From Paenirhizobium naphthalenivorans (GTDB lineage: Bacteria; Pseudomonadota; Alphaproteobacteria; Rhizobiales; Rhizobiaceae): a stretch of 64,000 nt of DNA. Each line of letters starts with the position of its first letter. The first letter of the stretch is position 1. The stretch is from positions 31,089 through 95,088 of the forward strand of contig NZ_BJZP01000018.1 of the NCBI RefSeq assembly GCF_007992095.1, read 5' to 3'. Shown here one piece after another: positions 28,040-37,496 of the stretch. The notes beneath the pieces were generated by a model that was not told the DNA's origin, ran no database searches, and saw only the letters and a list, made by a program, of their open reading frames with translations. Position numbers and translations under genes: made by a program.

Positions 28040-28067
28040 TTGACCGGGTCGGCGTGCTTCGTATAGT
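28040..28067 (+). promoter_or_regulatory. sigma-70-type promoter of tRNA-Leu
   Basis: TTGACC (28040-28045) and TATAGT (28062-28067) are spaced by 16 bases and would start transcription about 27 bases before the tRNA. Confidence 0.6.
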
Positions 28068-28101
28068 CCGGCGCTGTCCTACCGACATATGACGCTTCTG
28101 T

Positions 28102-28186
28102 GCCCCATTGGCGGAACTGGTAGACGCGCTCGACTCAAAATCGAGTTCCGAAAGGAGTGCTGGTTCGATTCCGGCATGGGGCACCA
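28102..28186 (+). tRNA. tRNA-Leu (anticodon CAA)
   Basis: A class II tRNA: acceptor GCCCCAT pairs with ATGGGGC, discriminator A and encoded CCA end at 28186. The anticodon arm is CTCGA / loop CTCAAAA / TCGAG giving CAA (leucine, UUG codons). The variable arm and T-arm 'GGTTCGATTCC' are regular. No direct repeat of its 3' end or integrase is seen nearby. Confidence 0.96.
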
Positions 28187-28438
28187 TGCGATCATTTTCC
28201 CGTTCCTTGATCGATCACACGGCGATTCCCTTTGCCGTCGCTCCGCTCTTGCGTCCGGCAGCCTCGGCCGGGCATACGGTGGTCGGGCCCAGGTTCAGGC
28301 AGGAACAGATAATGTAATACCGCCGCGTTCGACGACTGAACATATGAGCGTGGCCATGTCGGGGCGGCGGCTCACGGCAGGGTGGTAGTGTCGCACCCGT
28401 CGGGCTGGGATCCAGCACCGACCGGGTCCTCAAGGCCT
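28187..28438. other. 252-base spacer with no gene seen
   Basis: Between tRNA-Leu and the MbcA-like gene I see no convincing frame, no repeat of the tRNA end and no strong hairpin with a T-run. A GGAAC at 28302 and CGTT at 28326 are 19 bases apart, outside the EcfG spacing. Confidence 0.5.
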
Positions 28439-28882
28439 TCACCCCTTGGTGCTGGTCTCTTTATCCAGATGCGCCAGCAGCGTCTTTAATTCGCCGGCGC
28501 GCACCATCTGGGCCGGAGTCCGGTCGCCGAGTTCGGCGAGGTGCTGGCTGCGATACCATTTTTCCGCGGCGTCCATCGACCCCAGGTGTCTGATCACGCG
28601 CCCGAGGATCAGCCGCTTGGCTTCCGCCGCCGGCATTTCGCCGCCTTCGATGGCGGCGCCAACCTGCATCAGCGTCGATCGCATCGCCCGCTGTTTCATG
28701 GCCTGGCGGTTGGCCGCCACAGCTGGATGTACGGGCGCGAAAATATTGACCTTGGCCGTTGTCGGTCGATCCTCGACTGGCTGGTCACGTTTCGCGTTGA
28801 GCTTCTTCGGTAGCAGCCCCGCATCCACGGTCACTTGCTTGACGGGTTGAACCAGACGGGTGTTCTTGCCGGGGGATTTCAT
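28439..28882 (-). CDS. small protein with MbcA/ParS-toxin-binding-like C-terminus
   Basis: 147 residues. The N-terminal half is basic and low-complexity; the middle is helical. The C-terminus 'LGDRTPAQMVRAGELKTLLAHLD' with the preceding 'MDAAEKWYRSQ' resembles the Xre/MbcA/ParS toxin-binding domain found in antitoxins of RES/ParT toxins (LGGRTP..L pattern). No helix-turn-helix is obvious and no toxin gene lies next to it. So it may be an orphan antitoxin-like or unrelated regulator. The weak AAAGAA ribosome site leaves the start uncertain. Confidence 0.6.
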   Translation of the reverse strand: MKSPGKNTRLVQPVKQVTVDAGLLPKKLNAKRDQPVEDRPTTAKVNIFAPVHPAVAANRQAMKQRAMRSTLMQVGAAIEGGEMPAAEAKRLILGRVIRHLGSMDAAEKWYRSQHLAELGDRTPAQMVRAGELKTLLAHLDKETSTKG

Positions 28883-29115
28883 GGGATGTTCTTTGCCAAC
28901 TCTATAAGGAATTCATGGTGATGCGGCGCTTCAGGGTGGGGGCGTCATGTGCTGCCTGCCAGCCTCGGCCTTCGCTGGAAGGTTAGCATGCCGCTCCAAA
29001 GGGTGTCCAGCAGCGCTCTCCGCTCTCCGTAGCCCGACCCCGTGCATTATGCGTGTCCATTGTGCAATTGCGAAATGGATGGTAGCAAAATGGCAAAGTG
29101 AAACGGAAAACCGGC

Positions 29116-30753
29116 ATGTTTCTGCCCGAAAGCAGCTCCTACGATCGCATTTTTCGCGATTTCTCGTGGGAAATACCTGAGAACTTCAATATAGGCCGCG
29201 TCGTCAGCGACGACTGGGCAAGGCGCGATCCGGACCGCATCTGCCTTGAGCATTTCTCGGCGGACGGCAATCATCTGTCGATGACCTACGGCACACTTGC
29301 GGCCAGGTCGGCGGGATTCGCAAATTCGCTGACTGCGCTGGGCGTTCAGCCGGGCGACCGCGTCGCGCTTCTCCTGCCGCAATCGTTCGAGACGGTGATT
29401 GCCCATGTGGCAATTTACAAGATGGGCGCGGTCGCCCTGCCTCTTGCCCTGCTGTTCGGTGCCGAGGCGCTCGAATACCGACTGGTCGCTGCGAGCGCCA
29501 AGGCAATCGTCACCAATGATTTCGGTCTCTCGCGACTCGAGGAAATCCGGTCGCGCCTGCCTGCCCTTGAACACGTGATCTCGACCGCCGCCGCCGCGGG
29601 CGAGGTGCACTCCTTTGCCGCCCTGGTCGACGCCCAGCCACCGGTCTTTGCGGTCGCCGACACCGGACCCGACACGCCGGCGTTGATGATCTTTACTTCG
29701 GGCACCACCGGTCCCCCGAAGGGCGCGCTGCACGGCCACCGGGTCCTGCCTGGCCATATTCCTGGTTTCCAGATGGTGCATGATTTCCTGCCCAGGGACG
29801 GCGACAAGATGTGGACGCCATCAGACTGGGCCTGGGCGGGCGGTCTCCTCAATGCGTTGCTTCCGGCACTGATGCTCGGCGTGCCGGTCGTCTCGTCGCC
29901 GGCGCAAAAATTCGATCCCCATACGGCATTCCGAATCATGTCTGAGATGAAGGTCCGGAACGCCTTCATTCCGCCGACTGCGTTGCGCCTTCTGAAGTCG
30001 GTCGACCGGCCGCTGGAGAAATACGATCTCGTGCTTCGCAGTATCGGCTCGGCCGGGGAATCGCTCGGCCGCGAGACCTATGAATGGGTCAAGGCGACGC
30101 TCGGCATCGTGCCCAACGAATTTTACGGCCAGACCGAGTGCAATTTCGTGCTCGGCTCGGCTGCCCGTCTCGGCGTCACCAGGGCCGGTGCCATCGGACG
30201 CGCGGTTCCGGGCCATCGCGTGGCGATCATCGACGACGAGGGCCGCGAGGTCCCTTCAGGGGAGACCGGCGAGGTGGCGATCGCACGGCCCGATCCGGTG
30301 ATGTTTCTCGGCTACTGGAACGACGAGGACGCGACGGCGCGCAAGTTCGTCGGCGACTGGATGAAGACCGGCGACCTCGGTCGCCAGGATGAGAACGGTT
30401 ATGTGGAATTCTTCGGCCGCGACGACGACGTGATCACGTCGGCCGGTTACCGTATCGGCCCGGCCGAGATCGAGGACTGTCTAGCCGGTCATCCGGCCGT
30501 CAGACTCGCTGCGGCCGTCGGCAAACCCGATCCGCTGCGCACTGAAATCGTCAAAGCCTTCATCGTTGTCGCGGACGGTTATGTGCCCAGCCCGGCGCTT
30601 GCCGACGAGATCAGCGAGTGGGTCAAACAGCGGCTTTCCATGCACGAGTATCCGCGCGAGGTGGAGTTCATCGATGAGATGCCACTGACGACGAGCGGAA
30701 AGGTGATCCGTCGCCTGCTGCGCGATCGCGAACTCGCTATCGCTGCCGAATAG
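29116..30753 (+). CDS. AMP-dependent acyl-CoA synthetase
   Basis: 545 residues from the ATG at 29116 (a GTG at 29098 would add six). ANL-superfamily motifs: phosphate loop 'IFTSGTTGPPKGALHGHR', 'FYGQTECNFVLG', hinge 'GDWMKTGDLGRQDENGYVEF' and catalytic lysine in 'TTSGKVIRRLL'. The motif spacing matches the acetyl/medium-chain synthetase branch; the acid substrate is not decided. Upstream, a short palindrome GCAATTGC occurs at about 29072. It converges with the acyltransferase gene, 13 bases between stops. Confidence 0.87.
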   Translation: MFLPESSSYDRIFRDFSWEIPENFNIGRVVSDDWARRDPDRICLEHFSADGNHLSMTYGTLAARSAGFANSLTALGVQPGDRVALLLPQSFETVIAHVAIYKMGAVALPLALLFGAEALEYRLVAASAKAIVTNDFGLSRLEEIRSRLPALEHVISTAAAAGEVHSFAALVDAQPPVFAVADTGPDTPALMIFTSGTTGPPKGALHGHRVLPGHIPGFQMVHDFLPRDGDKMWTPSDWAWAGGLLNALLPALMLGVPVVSSPAQKFDPHTAFRIMSEMKVRNAFIPPTALRLLKSVDRPLEKYDLVLRSIGSAGESLGRETYEWVKATLGIVPNEFYGQTECNFVLGSAARLGVTRAGAIGRAVPGHRVAIIDDEGREVPSGETGEVAIARPDPVMFLGYWNDEDATARKFVGDWMKTGDLGRQDENGYVEFFGRDDDVITSAGYRIGPAEIEDCLAGHPAVRLAAAVGKPDPLRTEIVKAFIVVADGYVPSPALADEISEWVKQRLSMHEYPREVEFIDEMPLTTSGKVIRRLLRDRELAIAAE

Positions 30754-30766
30754 GTTCACAGCGACC

Positions 30767-32044
30767 CTATTCGGTGAAGCGGCGCGACAGAATCTTCTCG
30801 CGCAGGATGCGGGCAAGATTGCGGGTGTTACGGTACATGTGCAACTGGGTCGCGGCCTGGCGAACGTCGCGGTCGGCATTCGGCTTGAGGCCGATCAGCA
30901 ACGTTCCCATCTCCTCGCGCTCCTTCCAGAAGCGGCTCATGATCGAATGGTCCGGCATGGTGCAACTGTCGGTGCGCTCGATATTAGGGTCGTCAAGGTG
31001 CCACTCGGTCAGATCCGCGACCAGCAGCTTGCCGGGCGAGAAGCGCGCATAGCGTTCGTCAAAGGCCGTTTTCCACGTATAGGCATCTCCAGCCATGATG
31101 AACACCACCATCGAGGCGATGGCCCGGCCGTCGAGGTCGAGTGTGTGGATGCGGACGGCGTCGACTTCCGCAAGGTTGGTGATTGCCTCGCGGGCAAAGG
31201 CGGCATGGAAACGGTCCATGACCATGGCTGAACGCTTGCGGCCCTTCCAGCCGCTCGCTTCGAGCGCGAGGAATTCTTCCATCCGCATGCGGATTTCCCC
31301 GGGTTGGCGGGCAACGTTGTAGGTGACGTAGCCCTCGCCGCCGAGCAGGCGCAACTGACGGCGCATTTCACGCAGATGAGACTTGGAGATGGTCCCTTTC
31401 AGATAGGTGACGCCATCTTCCTTACTCTCCAGCATCGGCCGGGCGAAAGTGTTGGTCACGGTCAGCGGCAAGTCGCGGCCAATCGCAACCGCCTTGATCA
31501 ATTGGGCAAAGCGGCCGTTGAGGCGCAGATCCGGCAATACCAGAACACTTGGCAGCTTGGCCTCGGGGCGGGAAAGCACCTCGAGCAGATTGTCGATCGT
31601 TTCGGCGGCGTCCTCTGCGTCCACCAGCGGCGTGCCCAGCGGTCCGAACGGGTTTGACCACACGCGCAGGATCGAGGGGCCGACGGAGAACCCCGGCTTC
31701 TCGATTGAGAACGGCATCATCATCCGGACGCGACTGCGATGTTCGTTCTCATCGCGGATGACGGCGAGCCGGATCTGTCGGTCATCGAGCCGTGGCATAG
31801 CAGGCGCGAGGAAGCGCGGGGCGAAGAAGATATTGGCTTCCATCACCCGATAGGTCAGAAAGTCGAGTTCTTCCTGCAGGTCATAACCGACCCGACCCGG
31901 ATAGAGGCTGAGCTGTCGTCCGGGTCGGCCGATGTCAAGACGCAAATCAGCAACGGGGCGGCCATCGGCCTCGCGTGCCCGATTGTCGGCCAGTGGGTTG
32001 GCGTTTTTGTTCGAGTTTTCATTGTAGATCGGTGGTTGCACCAT
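30767..32044 (-). CDS. FemAB/BioF2-like GNAT acyltransferase
   Basis: 425 residues from the ATG at 32044. The C-terminal half looks like a BioF2-like acetyltransferase (Acetyltransf_6): 'ISKSHLREMRRQLRLLGG', 'HTLDLDGRAIASMVVFIM' and 'FSPGKLLVADLTEWHLDD'. The N-terminal half is a degenerate related domain, giving the two-lobed GNAT shape of FemAB enzymes. Substrates of this group include cell-surface polymers. Only 2 bases separate it from the upstream flippase gene, which argues for a joint role in a surface polysaccharide or glycolipid (inference). Confidence 0.75.
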   Translation of the reverse strand: MVQPPIYNENSNKNANPLADNRAREADGRPVADLRLDIGRPGRQLSLYPGRVGYDLQEELDFLTYRVMEANIFFAPRFLAPAMPRLDDRQIRLAVIRDENEHRSRVRMMMPFSIEKPGFSVGPSILRVWSNPFGPLGTPLVDAEDAAETIDNLLEVLSRPEAKLPSVLVLPDLRLNGRFAQLIKAVAIGRDLPLTVTNTFARPMLESKEDGVTYLKGTISKSHLREMRRQLRLLGGEGYVTYNVARQPGEIRMRMEEFLALEASGWKGRKRSAMVMDRFHAAFAREAITNLAEVDAVRIHTLDLDGRAIASMVVFIMAGDAYTWKTAFDERYARFSPGKLLVADLTEWHLDDPNIERTDSCTMPDHSIMSRFWKEREEMGTLLIGLKPNADRDVRQAATQLHMYRNTRNLARILREKILSRRFTE

Positions 32045-32046
32045 GA

Positions 32047-33459
32047 TCAGGACGCCCTCGTCTTGTTCAGGATCGCCAGCGGGTCGGCAAAGGCGAAGAG
32101 TACTATGCCGAGCGAGAAACGCACAGCGACATGCAGGAGAAGTGCCTCGACCATCATCGCCGCTGCCGTGGCTGTGGCGGCGCCGGTCAGCCCGTAAAGT
32201 GGTATGAGTGTTACACTGAGGCAGATATTGGTGGCGAGTGCTCCGACATAGAGAAACACGCAAAGCTGCTGCTTGCCGGCCATGGTGAGGAGCATTTCTC
32301 CGGGCCCTACCATCGCCTTCGATAGGCTGCCGGCGAACAGGATTGCCATCAACCAGTAGCCGGAGGTGAAGGACTTGCCGAAAAGAGATAGAAGCATGTT
32401 GCCGGCAATCAGAACACTGGTGCCGACCACGAGCGAGGGCCAGAAGCTCCACCGTGCGGTGGCGCCGGCGAACTCGGCGAGCGGACGCATATCGTCGTTG
32501 GCCATCATGGCCGAGTAGCGTGGGGCTGCTGCTGCCTTGACGGCGAAGAGGACGAATTGCACCAGCGCCATGGTCTTGGCAGCCGCGAAGTAGATCGCCA
32601 CCTGGTCCGGCTCAAGAAAGAGTCCGACCACCACGACGTCGGAATTGGTGAGGAGAAAGCTAAAGCCTTCGATCAGGAAGATCGGTATCGCCACCTTGAA
32701 CCAGGCAAGAAAATCGATCTTGCGCGGTCCGGTGACGTAGCGTTTCTGCAGCCGACGGTCGATCGCGAAGAACTGGCCGATGCTCGTCACATAGGTTGCG
32801 GCCAGCGCGGCCAACATCGCCGTCGTTGCGGTCCGTGGTGCTCCGAAGACGACTGCGGCCAACATGAAGCCAAGGATCAGTATCGGTCGGATGATATAGG
32901 TCGGGCTCAGTGCGGTGACCGGCCAGTTGTTGGCTCGTGCTGTGCCGTCGAGCACATCGCCGAGTGCGATCATCGGCAATGTGAACAGGCCGAGAAACAG
33001 CGGAATGATATAATAGGCGTCAATCGTGTCGCCGAAGAAGTGCAGAAAGGCAACGCCGAAAAGCGCCAGAAGGCTCGCCGAACAGATGGCGAAGATTCGT
33101 GCGGTGCTGGTCAGTCCGCGGATCTCGTCACGCTCATTGCGGGCATCATATTGGGGCAGGAAACGGATGACGGCGGTGTTAAAGCCGAGGCAGGAAAGGT
33201 TGCCGACCAGCACGACCAATACCCAGACGAAGACGAAGACGCCGTATTCGAACTCACCCATTAGCCGCGCCTGGATGATCTGCGAACCGAAGGCGATTGC
33301 TGCGGAGACGACGCGGATGGCGAAGGCGGTCAGGGCCATGCGCTGGGCGCGCGCTGTCTCGTCGTCGTTGGTCAACGCGGAGACGAGCCTGTGCAACGCC
33401 GGTTGGAGGCCGGGCGGCAGTAGCTTTTCCGCTGTCTGGATGACCGCCATGACTGACAT
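32047..33459 (-). CDS. polysaccharide flippase (MATE/Wzx-like, MOP superfamily)
   Basis: 470 residues, about 12-14 membrane helices. A cytoplasmic N-terminus is followed by 'ALTAFAIRVVSAAIAFGSQII' and 'MGEFEYGVFVFVWVLVVLVG', the usual opening of Wzx/RfbX-type proteins, and a C-terminal polysaccharide-synthesis domain. It would translocate a lipid-linked oligosaccharide across the inner membrane. It is the first gene of a two-gene unit with the acyltransferase. No glycosyltransferases or polymerase are adjacent. Confidence 0.85.
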   Translation of the reverse strand: MSVMAVIQTAEKLLPPGLQPALHRLVSALTNDDETARAQRMALTAFAIRVVSAAIAFGSQIIQARLMGEFEYGVFVFVWVLVVLVGNLSCLGFNTAVIRFLPQYDARNERDEIRGLTSTARIFAICSASLLALFGVAFLHFFGDTIDAYYIIPLFLGLFTLPMIALGDVLDGTARANNWPVTALSPTYIIRPILILGFMLAAVVFGAPRTATTAMLAALAATYVTSIGQFFAIDRRLQKRYVTGPRKIDFLAWFKVAIPIFLIEGFSFLLTNSDVVVVGLFLEPDQVAIYFAAAKTMALVQFVLFAVKAAAAPRYSAMMANDDMRPLAEFAGATARWSFWPSLVVGTSVLIAGNMLLSLFGKSFTSGYWLMAILFAGSLSKAMVGPGEMLLTMAGKQQLCVFLYVGALATNICLSVTLIPLYGLTGAATATAAAMMVEALLLHVAVRFSLGIVLFAFADPLAILNKTRAS

Positions 33460-33560
33460 GTACTGCCCACTTGATACGCTAGAACAACAGCGGGAACCCT
33501 GTCAGATCACGGTTAAGAAACGGTTCCGTCGCTGCAATAGAGTACGTCGGTGCATTCAGT

Positions 33561-33587
33561 AAAGAAAGGTGCCGCGAAGCCACCTTT
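33561..33587 (-). terminator. secA terminator (minus strand)
   Basis: On the minus strand AAAGGTG (33587-33581 region) pairs with CACCTTT (33571-33565) followed by CTTTA, 30 bases after the secA stop. The T-run is interrupted. Confidence 0.5.
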
Positions 33588-33616
33588 GCACAGTCGTCTG
33601 AACAGAGCGCCCGCCA

Positions 33617-36334
33617 TCAGGCGGTTTCGTAAGCGCCGTGGCAGTGCTTGTACTTTTTGCCCGACCCACAGGGGCAGGCGTCGTTGCGACCGACCCGGCC
33701 CCAAGTCGAGGGATCGTTGGGGTCGCGGTTCTCCGGCGCGACAAAAGGCGTGACTGCGGCATTCGATTCTTCGCCGAAATCGTCTTCCCCGGTCGTAGCA
33801 TCGACGTGATGGCCCTGCATTTCCGGTACTGCCGGAACGGGTTGAGCTTCACGAACCAGCTCGACCCGCATCATCTGCGTGGTGACGGCGTCGCGCAGAT
33901 TGGCGAGCAACGCCTGGAACAGTTCGAAGGCCTCTGCTTTGTACTCCTGCAGCGGGTCGCGCTGGGCATAGCCACGGAAACCGACAACCGAGCGCAAATG
34001 GTCGAGGTTGACGATGTGCTCGCGCCACAGGTTATCGATCGTCTGTAGAACGATCGAGCGCTCGACATAGGACATGACCTCCGGGCCGAAGCGCTCCGCC
34101 TTTTCGGCGATCGCCTTGTCAGCCGCCTCAGTGATGCGGTCGACCATATCGTCCTCGGCAATGCCTTCCTCGGCGGCCCAGGCCTCGATCGGCAGGTCGA
34201 GATTGAGGGAGATGGCTACCTGCTGCTTGAGTCCGGCCACGTCCCACTGCTCGACATAGGCGCGCTCTGGGATATGCGTGCGCACCATGGTCTCGATAAC
34301 TTCGTGGCGCATGTCCTCGATGGTGGCGGAGACGTCGATCGCATCCATCAGCTCGATGCGCTGCTCGAAGATCACCTTGCGCTGGTCGTTCAGCACGTCG
34401 TCATACTTCAGAAGGTTCTTGCGGATGTCGAAGTTGCGCGCCTCGACCTTCTTCTGGGCGCGTTCCAGCGCCTTGTTGATCCAGGGATGAACGATCGCCT
34501 CGCCTTCCTTCAGGCCCAGCTTCTGCAGCATCGAATCCATGCGGTCCGAGCCGAAGATGCGCATCAGGTCGTCCTGCAGCGAAAGGTAGAACTTCGACCG
34601 GCCTGGGTCGCCCTGACGGCCGGAGCGACCGCGCAACTGATTGTCGATGCGCCGGCTTTCGTGGCGTTCAGTGGCGATGACGTAGAGGCCACCGGCGGCG
34701 AGTGCCTTGGCCTTCAGTTCCTGGACCTCGGCCTTGATCGCCGCTGCTTTCGCGTCACGTTCGGCGCCTGGTTCCATGCCCTCGAGTTCGCGTTCGAGGC
34801 GCATGTCGATATTGCCGCCGAGCTGGATATCGGTGCCTCGACCGGCCATGTTGGTGGCGATCGTCACGGCGCCCGGAACACCGGCCTGGGAAACGATATA
34901 GGCTTCCTGCTCGTGATAGCGGGCGTTCAGGACGGCGAAATTGTCGAAACCGCTCTGCTTCAGCATAGCAGCGAGCAGTTCGGACTTCTCGATCGAAGTG
35001 GTGCCGACGAGCACCGGCTGGCTGCGGCTATGCGCGTCCTTGATCTCCTCGATGATCGCCTTGAACTTCTCTTCCGTGGTCCGGTAGACCTCGTCGTCCT
35101 CGTCGATACGCTTGATCGGCAGGTTGGTCGGCACTTCGATCACTTCGAGGCCGTAGATGTTACTGAACTCCTCGGCTTCGGTCGAAGCCGTACCGGTCAT
35201 GCCGGCGAGTTTGCCGTACATGCGGAAATAGTTCTGGAAGGTGATCGAGGCGAGCGTCTGGTTCTCGGGCTGGATCTGCACCTTCTCCTTGGCTTCAAGT
35301 GCCTGGTGCTGGCCTTCCGAATAGCGGCGACCCGGCATCATGCGGCCGGTGAACTCATCAATGATGACGATCTCGTCGTTGCGGACGATGTAGTCCTTGT
35401 CACGCGAGAAGAGCTTGTGGGCCTTCAGCGCATTGTTGATATGGTGAACGATGGCAACGTTCTCGACGTCGTAGAGCGAGGCGCCCTTCAAGAGGTTTGC
35501 GTCGCGCAGCAGGTTCTCAAGCTTCTCGGTGCCGACCTCCGAGAAATTGGCCGAGCGCTGCTTTTCGTCGATTTCGTAATCTTCCTCGCTCAGCAGCGGG
35601 ATGAAGGCGTCGATCGTGGTGTAGAGGTCGGATCGGTCGTCAAGCGGGCCGGAAATAATCAGGGGCGTGCGTGCCTCGTCGATCAGGATCGAGTCCACTT
35701 CGTCGACGATCGCGTAGTTGTGGCCGCGCTGAACCATCTGGCCGCGCTCGTACTTCATGTTGTCGCGCAGATAGTCAAAGCCGAGTTCGTTATTGGTGGC
35801 GTAGGTGATGTCGCAGGCATAGGCAGCCCGGCGCTCCTCATCCGTAATGCCATGGACAATCACGCCGGTCGTCAACCCGAGGAAGCTGTAAAGCTTGTCC
35901 ATGGTCATCGAGTCGCGCTTGGCGAGGTAGTCGTTGACGGTTACCACGTGGACGCCCTTGCCGGCGAGCGCGTTGAGGTAAACGGCAAGCGTCGCCACCA
36001 GCGTCTTACCTTCACCAGTCTTCATCTCGGCGATGGCATTGTCGTTGAGGATCATGGCGCCGACCAGCTGCACGTCGAAGGGGCGCATGCCGAGGGCACG
36101 GCGCGCGGCTTCGCGGGCAACGGCAAAGGCCGGGACGAGCAGGTCATCGAGCTTCTTGCCCTCGGCGAGTTGTTTGCGGAACTCTTGCGTCTTGCCGGCG
36201 AGAGCCTCGTCGGACAGCGCCTTCATGCTCTCTTCGAGAGCGTTGATGGCGGCGACCTTCGGCTGGTAGGAGCGAACGCGGCGTTCGTTGGCCGATCCGA
36301 AGAGTTTGCGGGCGAGCCCACCGAGACTGACCAT
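33617..36334 (-). CDS. secA: preprotein translocase ATPase SecA
   Basis: 905 residues from the ATG at 36334 (an upstream start would add nine). Walker A 'MKTGEGKT' (104-111), '[19 protein letters not shown]' and '[13 protein letters not shown]' are intact. The C-terminal zinc/SecB-binding tail '[14 protein letters not shown]' (C887, C889, C898, H899) is complete. It drives post-translational protein export through SecYEG. It is divergent from ppiC. An opposite-strand open frame of over 700 codons covers it but is a codon-bias shadow. Confidence 0.97.
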   Translation of the reverse strand: MVSLGGLARKLFGSANERRVRSYQPKVAAINALEESMKALSDEALAGKTQEFRKQLAEGKKLDDLLVPAFAVAREAARRALGMRPFDVQLVGAMILNDNAIAEMKTGEGKTLVATLAVYLNALAGKGVHVVTVNDYLAKRDSMTMDKLYSFLGLTTGVIVHGITDEERRAAYACDITYATNNELGFDYLRDNMKYERGQMVQRGHNYAIVDEVDSILIDEARTPLIISGPLDDRSDLYTTIDAFIPLLSEEDYEIDEKQRSANFSEVGTEKLENLLRDANLLKGASLYDVENVAIVHHINNALKAHKLFSRDKDYIVRNDEIVIIDEFTGRMMPGRRYSEGQHQALEAKEKVQIQPENQTLASITFQNYFRMYGKLAGMTGTASTEAEEFSNIYGLEVIEVPTNLPIKRIDEDDEVYRTTEEKFKAIIEEIKDAHSRSQPVLVGTTSIEKSELLAAMLKQSGFDNFAVLNARYHEQEAYIVSQAGVPGAVTIATNMAGRGTDIQLGGNIDMRLERELEGMEPGAERDAKAAAIKAEVQELKAKALAAGGLYVIATERHESRRIDNQLRGRSGRQGDPGRSKFYLSLQDDLMRIFGSDRMDSMLQKLGLKEGEAIVHPWINKALERAQKKVEARNFDIRKNLLKYDDVLNDQRKVIFEQRIELMDAIDVSATIEDMRHEVIETMVRTHIPERAYVEQWDVAGLKQQVAISLNLDLPIEAWAAEEGIAEDDMVDRITEAADKAIAEKAERFGPEVMSYVERSIVLQTIDNLWREHIVNLDHLRSVVGFRGYAQRDPLQEYKAEAFELFQALLANLRDAVTTQMMRVELVREAQPVPAVPEMQGHHVDATTGEDDFGEESNAAVTPFVAPENRDPNDPSTWGRVGRNDACPCGSGKKYKHCHGAYETA

Positions 36335-36577
36335 TCGACGGTCCTTTCTGACCTTCGTCATATTCGTTGCACGTCCCGACCGACCGTCGATTTTCGACGA
36401 TTGGGCGCGGAGCTGCGGGAAACGGCTCTGGACGCGCGGTTGCGTGACAGATAAGAGGGGGGTCGAATGATGTCAACGCCACAGGGTGGTCGGAAAAGCC
36501 TGCCTTGCCGTGCGTTTGACAATTTTTCGCCCGATTCGAGCGGTCTTGAAACGGTTCATCTTCCGAAAGGTTTCTTA

Positions 36578-37429
36578 ATGCTTCGCCTTCATAAAATTGC
36601 CCTTGCGGCTTGCGTGGTGTTCATCGGGCTGCAGGGCCAGGTTCTCGCCCAGGATGCCGATGCTGTCGTTGCCAAGGTCGGCAAGCTGGAGATCACCCAG
36701 TCCGATCTGGATCTGGCGATCGCCAATCTCGACCCTCAACTCGCCCAACTGCCCGACGAGCAGAAGAAGGTCGCGGCTCTTTCCGGCGCGATCGACGTCA
36801 AGCTGCTCGCCGGCGCTGCCGATAGCGAGGGACTGAGGGACGATGCCGAGTTCAAGAAGCGGATGGCCTTCATCGCCGACCGCGAGCTGCACAACACCTA
36901 TTTCAAAAAGCACGTCGTCGACGCCGTCACCGAGGACGAAGTCAAGGCGCGCTACGAGAAGGAAGTCGCCGCCCTGCCGAAACAGGTGGAGATCAGCGCC
37001 CGTCATATCCTGGTGAAGACCGAGGAAGAGGCCAAGGCGATTATCGCTGAACTTGATGCCGGCAAGGACTTTATCGAACTGGCCAAGGAAAAGTCGACCG
37101 ATCCGAACAAGTCGGAAGGTGGCGACCTCGGCTACTTCACCAAGGGCCGCATGGTTCCGGAGTTCGAAGAAGCCGCCTTTGCGATGGAGAAGGGCAGCTA
37201 CTCCAAGACCCCGGTCAAGACCCAGTTCGGCTTTCATGTCATCAAGGTCGAAGACAAGCGCGATGCCGCTCCGCCGGCCTATGATACCGTCGCCCAGCAG
37301 GTTCGCCAGTTGGTGATGCGCGACAAGTATCTCGAGATCATCGAGAAGGCCAAGGCTGAGCAGACGGTCGAAGTTCTCGACGAGGCTCTTCGCAAGGATT
37401 ATGAGGACGTCAACAAGCCGCAGCAATGA
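36578..37429 (+). CDS. parvulin-type peptidylprolyl isomerase, periplasmic
   Basis: 283 residues from the ATG at 36578. A cleavable signal peptide ends near 'GQVLAQ', then a SurA-like helical N-terminal part, and a parvulin (PpiC) domain about 130-230 with 'ISARHILVKTEEEAKAII', 'GGDLGYFTKGRMVPEFEEAAF' and 'KTQFGFHVIKVEDKR'. It isomerises prolyl bonds and chaperones exported proteins. Divergent from secA, a sensible functional pairing. A GGGCCCGC hairpin lies just after its stop. Confidence 0.9.
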   Translation: MLRLHKIALAACVVFIGLQGQVLAQDADAVVAKVGKLEITQSDLDLAIANLDPQLAQLPDEQKKVAALSGAIDVKLLAGAADSEGLRDDAEFKKRMAFIADRELHNTYFKKHVVDAVTEDEVKARYEKEVAALPKQVEISARHILVKTEEEAKAIIAELDAGKDFIELAKEKSTDPNKSEGGDLGYFTKGRMVPEFEEAAFAMEKGSYSKTPVKTQFGFHVIKVEDKRDAAPPAYDTVAQQVRQLVMRDKYLEIIEKAKAEQTVEVLDEALRKDYEDVNKPQQ

Positions 37430-37454
37430 GCGGTAGAACTTCCGATTGAAACAC

Positions 37455-37476
37455 GGGCCCGCACTCAGGCGGGCCC
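37455..37476 (+). terminator. GC hairpin between ppiC and argJ
   Basis: GGGCCCGC (37455-37462) pairs perfectly with GCGGGCCC (37469-37476) around ACTCAG. No T-run follows (TCCCATT), and it ends 21 bases before the argJ start, so it may attenuate rather than terminate. Confidence 0.45.
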
Positions 37477-37496
37477 TCCCATTCCAGGCAGTGAAG

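Noticed and set aside
28302..28329. A second GGAAC...CGTT pair as an EcfG promoter
   Set aside because: The spacing is 19 bases to CGTT, outside the 16-17 of the consensus.
28102..28438. tRNA-Leu as an attachment site of an integrated element
   Set aside because: No direct repeat of the tRNA 3' end and no integrase are visible in the flanking sequence.
34274..36454. A 726-codon open frame on the plus strand
   Set aside because: It lies entirely antisense to secA and has the His/Asp/Val-rich composition of a GC-bias shadow frame.
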